A DNA stretch of 6,684 nt from Legionella genomosp. 1. GTDB lineage: Bacteria; Pseudomonadota; Gammaproteobacteria; Legionellales; Legionellaceae. The DNA is taken from assembly GCA_945901965.1 (NCBI GenBank), contig CAMDMN010000124.1, positions 1 to 6,684 on the forward strand, written 5' to 3'. A model generated the notes under the pieces. That model saw nothing but the letters and a program-made list of their open reading frames with translations. It searched no databases and had not been told where the DNA came from. This document shows, piece after piece, positions 1 through 3,895 of the stretch (its first letter is position 1; each line of letters opens with the position of its first letter). The position numbers and the translations under genes are program-made.

Positions 1-36
1 CTACATATTTAATACGATTTTTAAATAGCAAAAAAA

Positions 37-64
37 TGTATACTTATTTATAGGAAAAAAATCC
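37..64 (+). promoter_or_regulatory. Possible -10 box and ribosome binding site of the first gene
   Basis: TATACT at 39-44 resembles a -10 box, but no convincing -35 box stands at the right distance. AGGA at 52-55 lies nine bases before the ATG at 65 and is an acceptable Shine-Dalgarno sequence. If the -10 box were used, transcription would start around position 51, leaving almost no leader before the RBS. The RBS is therefore the better supported half of this call. Confidence 0.3.
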
Positions 65-262
65 ATGCCACGAGGAAATAACAGCGTATTACGCGAAAAT
101 AAATTTAATCATGCGATGAGACGTCATGAAAGACAATCTAGTGGAAAATATCACGCTGAGCTAACCGCACCAACAACTAGCCGAAGTTTCGTAGAGCCAG
201 CAGAATCAACTCATCATCATTTTAGCCCACATGTATCTTCTGCTTTATCTATACCAAGTTAG
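65..262 (+). CDS. Hypothetical protein, probably the 5' segment of a broken gene
   Basis: The 65-residue product is not recognised. It is polar and basic at the N-terminus (MPRGNNSVLRENKF), then rich in Ser, Thr, Pro and His, with a His triplet near residue 51. No signal peptide or membrane segment is visible, and it looks disordered. The start is supported by AGGA nine bases upstream. The TAG stop at 260-262 looks acquired: shifting frame near 250-258 continues into a coding-like stretch, KLGFGNSYNRDYRHTPVG. That stretch runs to a stop at 361-363 and then rejoins the original frame. The segment may still be expressed as a short protein, but the better reading is the N-terminus of a protein of about 200 residues. 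Confidence 0.45.
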   Translation: MPRGNNSVLRENKFNHAMRRHERQSSGKYHAELTAPTTSRSFVEPAESTHHHFSPHVSSALSIPS

Positions 263-322
263 GTTTTGGCAATTCATATAATCGAGATTATAGGCATACT
301 CCTGTTGGCACTGTAATATTTA

Positions 323-739
323 ATGGGACACGACATCAGTGTTATGACTGGGGTAGACTATGATGATGGCAGCAGCAGTAGCAGCAGTATACTTTCCTTT
401 AAAACAACTACAGCCGAATTGTTGACATCAATACAAACTTTAAATGAACTGATGAGATACTATATTAAACCTCTTTCTTATACTTTTCTTAATGGCACCA
501 CATTCTTTTGTTTAAATGATCAATGTGTTTTGGCTGAGAAATTAATGGAATACGCTGATAAAACTGATCATACCGAGCCATCGACTATAAGTCTTAGGCA
601 ACTGTCTAGGCAGGGACTTTTTAGAATCCAAGCTGAGAATCGTAGAGATGATTTTGATTCAATCTTAATAAGGCCTAAAAATCAATTATTAATCAAGGGG
701 TTTTCTTGGCCACATCAGTGCGCCATGAAGAATACGTAA
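323..739 (+). CDS. Hypothetical protein with poly-serine tract, probably the 3' segment of a broken gene
   Basis: The 138-residue frame begins at ATG 323 with no visible Shine-Dalgarno sequence. A second ATG at 344 is no better. This fits a frame opened by a frameshift rather than a native start. An acidic stretch with six serines (about residues 13-22) precedes a region with helical character (FKTTTAELLTSIQTLNELM), then a Phe- and Cys-containing patch (FLNGTTFFCLNDQC). No known domain is recognised. The last 51 bases overlap the end of the convergent toxin gene, and that tail (WPHQCAMKNT) is the antisense of a conserved toxin motif, so it is not a native C-terminus. The frame is the same as that of the 65-262 segment. 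Confidence 0.4.
   Translation: MGHDISVMTGVDYDDGSSSSSSILSFKTTTAELLTSIQTLNELMRYYIKPLSYTFLNGTTFFCLNDQCVLAEKLMEYADKTDHTEPSTISLRQLSRQGLFRIQAENRRDDFDSILIRPKNQLLIKGFSWPHQCAMKNT
371..388 (+). repeat. Two tandem copies of AGCAGCAGT encoding six serines
   Basis: A 9-bp unit occurs twice in perfect tandem (371-379 and 380-388) and gives Ser6 in the 323-739 frame. Such short in-frame repeats can expand or shrink by replication slippage. Confidence 0.7.
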
Positions 740-979
740 TATGGTTACTGACTGTTCACTAACGCGATACACAGCAATATAAGCTGTTCGATTGATGACT
801 AGTTCCCTTGTTCCAATAACTCTACCAGTTCGACCCATATTTGGATAATCAGCAAGCATTGCAATTTGATTGTGTATTTCCTCACAAATAGCCAGTGCAG
901 CACTTGGATTTTCGATATCAATATAGTCGGCAATATTTAGAGAATCATCATATGCCAGCTGATTCCAATAGATCATCAT
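689..979 (-). CDS. RelE/ParE-family toxin of a type II toxin-antitoxin system
   Basis: This 96-residue protein has the usual length and layout of the RelE/ParE (plasmid stabilisation) toxin superfamily. An N-terminal helical hairpin (W5 to about 44, with ADYI...NPSAA) leads into the beta-sheet core. The core carries P46-x-x-GR (49-50), GTREL (56-60), YRV (71-73) and the typical C-terminal LRILHG (81-86) ... WP (90-91). Known family members either cleave mRNA on the ribosome or poison DNA gyrase. The sequence resembles the ParE-like branch, but the target cannot be decided by eye. The gene overlaps the antitoxin by four bases (ATGA, 976-979), which implies translational coupling. A second Met codon at 974-976 is an alternative start. 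All conserved blocks are present, so it looks intact. Confidence 0.88.
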   Translation of the reverse strand: MMIYWNQLAYDDSLNIADYIDIENPSAALAICEEIHNQIAMLADYPNMGRTGRVIGTRELVINRTAYIAVYRVSEQSVTILRILHGALMWPRKPLD

Positions 980-1257
980 CGTTTATCTTTATCAGCTAAT
1001 CGTGCTTGAACTCGAGCCTTCATTTTGTTCATTACTTCATCGTGAGGGATACTCTGAGAGTTATTATTAATACTTGCTAACACTTGATTTTTGAACCATG
1101 CATCATGCTCCCTTGCTTGATGTTGGTGATCTACGAACTCACGCATGAAATCACGAACCAGTTGTGAAGCAGGTCTATGTGCCGCTCTTGCCTCAGCCAT
1201 AAATTCGTCGCGCAACTCATTTTCTATCTTGAGAGTAAAAACGGCTTGTTTAGTCAT
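976..1257 (-). CDS. Ribbon-helix-helix antitoxin of the toxin-antitoxin pair
   Basis: This 93-residue protein is the first gene of the operon and should bind and neutralise the toxin encoded next to it. Residues 4-10 (QAVFTLK) form the likely DNA-contacting beta-strand. Helices at about 12-24 (ENELRDEFMAEAR) and 29-42 (PASQLVRDFMREF) complete a CopG/MetJ-type RHH fold that binds DNA as a dimer. The charged tail from about residue 43 (AREHDAWF... to DKR) is the probable toxin-binding region. The start is secure: the minus strand has GGAAGG (plus-strand 1264-1269) six bases before the ATG. Upstream lies a promoter overlapped by a perfect inverted repeat, which suggests autorepression by this protein, alone or with the toxin. 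It resembles proteins annotated as 'antitoxin of toxin-antitoxin stability system'. Confidence 0.87.
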   Translation of the reverse strand: MTKQAVFTLKIENELRDEFMAEARAAHRPASQLVRDFMREFVDHQHQAREHDAWFKNQVLASINNNSQSIPHDEVMNKMKARVQARLADKDKR

Positions 1258-1277
1258 AATATACCTTCCAATAATGA

Positions 1278-1671
1278 GCGTATATAATAAGTATATACGT
1301 TGTTAGTACTTATATCCAATACTTCCCAAAAGATTGGCACGGAAAAATATTATTTTTGGAAGATGTTAATGCGGATATATACGTTATTGATAGAATGCTC
1401 GGACAATTAAACAACGCAGGCGTACTTAGGCAAATATCAGGTTTCGTTTTTGGCACCTGTCAAAAATGTAAAGCTAAAGATCGCGGTGGATTTTCTTTGA
1501 ACGAAGTTATAGATCGTTATATTAAACCCCCTTAATATACCTGCTTATAGCGGTGCTATGATCGGCCATCAGTAAGACATTTATACTGTACCCATCGGCT
1601 CAATGATTGAGTTGAATGCACAAAAAAAGCAAATAAAATTGATAGAATCACCTACTACAATTTATTTTTAA
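1278..1671 (+). pseudogene. LD-carboxypeptidase (peptidase S66) remnant, 5'-truncated, frameshifted and interrupted by a stop
   Basis: No ATG-initiated frame covers this region, but translation from about 1296 gives the C-terminal third of an S66 peptidase of the LdcA/MccF type. It shows VVS..., then GKILFLEDV (1341-1367), IDRML..LNNAGVL, SGFVFG and SLNEVIDRYIKP. A frameshift in the C5 run at 1527-1531 brings a stop at 1533-1535. In the next frame the protein continues as LNIPAYSGAMIGHQ. After a nonsense TAA at 1573-1575 it goes on with YTVPIGSMIELNA to a natural-looking end at 1669-1671. In the family, the Glu of the FLED block and the His of the GH motif belong to the Ser-Glu-His catalytic set. 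The Ser-bearing N-terminal domain is absent here. Family enzymes remove D-Ala from muropeptide tetrapeptides during murein recycling, or cleave microcin C. The remnant starts where the toxin-antitoxin promoter begins, and its end overlaps the convergent nuclease gene by 17 bases. Confidence 0.82.
1279..1319 (-). promoter_or_regulatory. Toxin-antitoxin promoter with palindromic operator
   Basis: On the minus strand TTGGAT (plus 1314-1319) and TATACT (plus 1290-1295) are separated by 18 bases and form a plausible sigma70 promoter. The -10 box lies inside a perfect inverted repeat: CGTATATA at 1279-1286 and TATATACG at 1292-1299, separated by five bases. A palindrome over the -10 box is the usual site of RHH antitoxin autoregulation, so this is the likely operator. 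The site merges into the truncated LD-carboxypeptidase gene on its far side. Confidence 0.6.
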
Positions 1672-2500
1672 GTTTTAATATCTCATCTTGAGACATGCCA
1701 GTAAATAGGACTATTTCATCAATAGGTCTATTAGCCTTTAGCATATTAATGATTATTTCAGCCTTACCTTCAGCCTTGCCTTCAGCATATTTATCCATAA
1801 TCAGAGTTTTTTCGCGACTCACTTGATCCCAATAGCTTTCATATATATTAAGCTCTCCTGGTGTATAAGCAGACTCTTCGGCAAGCTTTAGGGCTTGTGA
1901 TATTTCAGGAACGGCGAGAAGATCTTTTGAAACCGTGGTTGTTTTCTCATCAATTTCACGCAGAAAACGCAACCATAATAAGCGAAGTTTTTTCTCGTTT
2001 TCTGATCGAATTGGAAATTTAGGTAATTCAATGAAAATTAACTGTAAATGCTCAATTACATCTGAGTGATTACCATCGCCTTTTTTTATTAATTGATAGT
2101 GATGATACCAATCGGGAGTAGTCTTTTCATAAATCTCAGCAACCAAGCCTAAACCATAAACCGGTTGAAGAAACTTATACTCTTGTCCTTTTTCTAATTG
2201 CTTTACAAAAGCCTGACTGGTTCCGAATAATAATCGTTGTTTAAAATTATCCGTCCAATTCATTTGCATCTCAACAATAAAGACACGTCCATCTGAATCG
2301 GTACATTTTACATCGGCAATCGTGCGCTTAAATTCAGGAATTACCGGAATTTGTTCATTTTGAAGATAAGTAAGAGATACAATAGGGCTATTAGCTGGCA
2401 ATGGCAGCAATGCATTTAAAAAGCTAATTAATAACTTTGGATGTTCACCAAATATTTTTTTAAATACTACATCCGCTTTTGGATCAAGGTAGCGTGACAT
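1655..2500 (-). CDS. Rpn-family recombination-promoting nuclease / PD-(D/E)XK transposase-like protein
   Basis: The 281-residue protein begins with the family's typical MSRYLDPKADVVFKKIFGEH, which fixes the start although only a weak RBS (AAGAGA) lies upstream. The PD-(D/E)XK core shows D63 (IADVKC) and E77-M-Q79 (FIVEMQ). LLFGTSQAFVKQL (about 90-102) and PVYGLGLV (about 113-120) are further typical blocks. Family members such as E. coli RpnA are DNA endonucleases that raise recombination, and many are annotated 'PD-(D/E)XK nuclease family transposase'. Residues 239-248 hold the low-complexity repeat AEGKAEGKAE. A short tail follows (IDEIVLFTGMSQDEI), resembling the small helical motif that often closes these proteins. 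Length is normal and no break is seen, so it is probably functional. It stands alone, convergent with the LD-carboxypeptidase remnant. No terminal inverted repeats were found around it, so there is no sign that it moves as an insertion sequence. Confidence 0.9.
   Translation of the reverse strand: MSRYLDPKADVVFKKIFGEHPKLLISFLNALLPLPANSPIVSLTYLQNEQIPVIPEFKRTIADVKCTDSDGRVFIVEMQMNWTDNFKQRLLFGTSQAFVKQLEKGQEYKFLQPVYGLGLVAEIYEKTTPDWYHHYQLIKKGDGNHSDVIEHLQLIFIELPKFPIRSENEKKLRLLWLRFLREIDEKTTTVSKDLLAVPEISQALKLAEESAYTPGELNIYESYWDQVSREKTLIMDKYAEGKAEGKAEIIINMLKANRPIDEIVLFTGMSQDEILKLKNKL
1757..1786 (-). repeat. 12-bp tandem repeat, 2.5 copies, inside the Rpn-like gene
   Basis: On the plus strand the units are TTCAGCCTTACC (1757-1768), TTCAGCCTTGCC (1769-1780) and a half unit TTCAGC (1781-1786). 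They encode the AEGKAEGKAE linker in frame. Gain or loss of a unit would change the linker by four residues without breaking the gene. Copy number of this linker varies among family members. Confidence 0.75.
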
Positions 2501-2528
2501 GATTTTTTGTCTCTTTTATGATATATGA

Positions 2529-2566
2529 AAGTAGGTTTGGCCATGGGCTAACCTACCTTTTTGTTT
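2529..2566. terminator. Stem-loop with T-rich flank upstream of the Rpn-like gene
   Basis: GTAGGTT (2531-2537) pairs with AACCTAC (2550-2556). An inner GGCC/GGCT pairing extends the stem and leaves a short ATG loop. On the plus strand CTTTTTGTTT follows directly, which is the form of a rho-independent terminator. No intact plus-strand gene ends just upstream, however. On the minus strand the same hairpin would lie at the 5' end of the Rpn-like transcript and could be a leader structure instead. Confidence 0.45.
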
Positions 2567-2572
2567 ATTATA
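2567..2572 (-). promoter_or_regulatory. Candidate -10 box of the Rpn-like gene
   Basis: The minus strand reads TATAAT here, about 67 bases before the start codon. No good -35 hexamer was found at 16-18 bases. If used, transcription would begin near 2560, just before the stem-loop at 2531-2556. Confidence 0.35.
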
Positions 2573-2642
2573 CTATAAAATTTTTGAATTCATTGTTATT
2601 TGTATGTAATTATTTAGCCTTTATAAGCTAGGTACGCTTGCC

Positions 2643-2786
2643 TCAAGGATTTAAAAGGGTTACATGGTCATCTTTTTCAATATCTAGATTAGCCGATAAT
2701 AAATCTATGAGTTGGAGATAGGCTTCTTTAAAAATACCCTATAGTGCAGCATATTTATGAAGATTTTCTTTTTTAATAATGCCATT
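2643..2786 (-). pseudogene. Possible eroded gene fragment, unidentified
   Basis: This 400-base spacer holds no intact gene. On the minus strand, one frame of 48 codons is open apart from a single TAG (plus 2739-2741) and looks like protein: NGIIKKENLHKYAAL, stop, GIFKEAYLQLIDLLSANLD... and a final TGA at 2643-2645. Reading the TAG as a mutated TGG or CAG gives a continuous amphipathic helical segment. There is no start codon or RBS, and the family is not recognised. It may be the 3' end of a lost gene. Chance is a real alternative at this length. Confidence 0.25.
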
Positions 2787-2809
2787 TCAGCTATTCATTA
2801 TGAGTGGTG

Positions 2810-2818
2810 TGCTATAAT
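2810..2818 (+). promoter_or_regulatory. Extended -10 promoter of the LuxR-type gene
   Basis: TGCTATAAT is a perfect extended -10 element (TGn plus TATAAT at 2813-2818), which can work without a strong -35 box. Transcription would start near 2825 and give a leader of about 74 bases before the ATG at 2899. Confidence 0.5.
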
Positions 2819-2898
2819 TGGTGTAATTATATATATTTTAAGCGCATTTGTTTTTAATTAGTCCATTGATTATTCGAGAATAGTTTTACGAGGTAACG

Positions 2899-3699
2899 AT
2901 GATGTCAAATTTACTACACTGCCTTAAATCCGTAACAAATAAAATAGACTTAATCTGTAGGTTCATTCCAGTGCGTGGTGTTTGTGGGTTTACGCATGAT
3001 ATTACTTTTGGCAAGGGAGAGATCTCCATATTAACCAATCGACATGATATCCTTTCATTTTATTACAAGCATGCATTTCCCGTTACATTTACAACAGACG
3101 AAGGCCGAACATTAGCCCCAGGCATTTATTTGACTCAAAATTTAGCATCTTTTGATGATTACCAAAAAATAAATTCAATTCTTACCCAAAAATTCAAATT
3201 TATTTATGCTATTCACATTCTGGAAAGGGAGCGTGATTGCCAGCATTTATATACGTTTTATTTCAATTTAAATGAACAGGACTTTCTGCATGTCGCGATA
3301 AATAATATCGGTAGGTTAAAAGCTTTTATTCGTGAATATAAAGTTTGTGCTGAAGAAATTATTAATAATGCGGCGTTGCCTAAAAATAGAATAACTTTAC
3401 CCTTCGGTAAAAATGTTGATAAAGAAATATCAACTCTAAGTTCAGAACTTTCCTTCGACCAGCTTCAAGAAGAATCTAGCATGATCATCCATAAAGATAC
3501 AAATATCTCCGTACTCGTCACCGCACGGCAGAAAACATGTTTTAAATTATTATCAGAAGGCTATGCCACTAAGGAAATAGCATCTCGCCTAGCTCTTTCT
3601 CCACGTACAGTGGAACATTATTTAGAAAGCCTTCGAAAAAAATTAAATTGTCGTAGTAGTAAAGAAATGATGGTGAGTTATAGAATACAAGATATTTGA
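2899..3699 (+). CDS. LuxR-type transcriptional regulator with uncharacterised N-terminal domain
   Basis: The 266-residue protein ends in a clear LuxR/GerE-type helix-turn-helix (about residues 207-266). It shows VTARQKTCFKLLSEGYATKE, then IASRLALSPRTVEHYLESLRKKL, with the recognition helix in SPRTVEHYLESL. The usual Glu of the 'LTxRE' opening is Gln here. The N-terminal 200 residues are not recognisable as a response-regulator receiver, and no autoinducer-binding domain can be assigned by eye. They hold phenylalanine- and tyrosine-rich blocks (HDILSFYYKHAFPVTF, LYTFYFNLNEQDF) and may form a PAS-like or related ligand-sensing fold, which is inference. Orphan LuxR-type proteins of this plan are common in Legionellales. 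AGG at 2891-2893 supports ATG 2899, or equally the adjacent ATG at 2902. No cognate LuxI synthase or sensor kinase is in the window. Its targets are unknown, and the large gene downstream is a candidate only by position. Confidence 0.87.
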   Translation: MMSNLLHCLKSVTNKIDLICRFIPVRGVCGFTHDITFGKGEISILTNRHDILSFYYKHAFPVTFTTDEGRTLAPGIYLTQNLASFDDYQKINSILTQKFKFIYAIHILERERDCQHLYTFYFNLNEQDFLHVAINNIGRLKAFIREYKVCAEEIINNAALPKNRITLPFGKNVDKEISTLSSELSFDQLQEESSMIIHKDTNISVLVTARQKTCFKLLSEGYATKEIASRLALSPRTVEHYLESLRKKLNCRSSKEMMVSYRIQDI

Positions 3700-3714
3700 A
3701 ATAAGTAGCAGCAC

Positions 3715-3806
3715 GTCATCCAGAGCGCGTGTTTTTTGCGCGAAGGATCCCCTGAATGTTGCACAATTTTCTGCAAATGGAGATCCCTCGTTGCACTCGG
3801 GATGAC
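3715..3806. repeat. 92-bp imperfect palindromic dispersed repeat
   Basis: The element starts with GTCATCC (3715-3721) and ends with its exact complement GGATGAC (3800-3806). Inner arms also match: GCGAAGGATCCCC near 3739-3752 against GGAGATCCCTCG near 3779-3790. A central hairpin pairs TTGCA (3759-3763) with TGCAA (3772-3776). Translated on the minus strand it gives CHPECNEGSP, a signature seen in many spurious proteins made from interspersed palindromic repeats of bacterial genomes. It begins 15 bases after the LuxR-type stop codon. In RNA it would fold into a long stem and could terminate or stabilise that transcript. There is no U-run at its end, so it is not a standard terminator. Confidence 0.75.
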
Positions 3807-3837
3807 ATACCTCGCGAGTTATGATTAATTTTCTTTG

Positions 3838-3865
3838 TTTACTTTTATTCCACTTAGCGTATAAT
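3838..3865 (+). promoter_or_regulatory. Promoter of the large gene
   Basis: TTTACT (3838-3843) and a consensus TATAAT (3860-3865) are 16 bases apart. Transcription would start near 3872, about 24 bases before the ATG at 3896. This favours 3896 (or 3902) as the start codon over the upstream in-frame ATG at 3821, which would lie outside this transcript. Confidence 0.5.
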
Positions 3866-3895
3866 AAATTCTTTTTAATCTGCTTGGTATTCTTC

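Larger units (their letters stand above)
65..739 (+). pseudogene. Reconstructed frameshifted gene of unknown function
   Basis: Three open segments in two frames join into one protein. Segment A is 65 to about 255. Segment B, in the other frame, is about 253-352. Segment C, back in the first frame, is about 353 to 690. The A-to-B junction needs one base restored near 250-258. The B-to-C junction is mended by removing one G from the GGGG run at 350-353, which gives the smooth reading CYDWVDYDDGSSSSSS. The two changes compensate each other, as two indels in a decaying gene or two sequencing errors would. The last 17 codons (689-739) are antisense to the 3' end of the toxin gene, so the original C-terminus was probably lost or replaced. 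The family is not recognised. Confidence 0.4.

Noticed and set aside
1292..1385. Direct repeat TATATACGTT at 1292-1301 and 1376-1385, considered as a target duplication or second operator
   Set aside because: The second copy lacks the inverted arm and lies inside conserved carboxypeptidase coding sequence. A 10-base AT-rich match over this distance can occur by chance.
1655..2566. Rpn-like gene considered as part of an insertion sequence
   Set aside because: No terminal inverted repeats or target duplications were found around it. The hairpin at 2531-2556 has no partner beyond the 3' end.
3811..3818. 8-bp palindrome CTCGCGAG
   Set aside because: It is too short to be meaningful alone and lies just outside the larger repeat without clear relation to a promoter.
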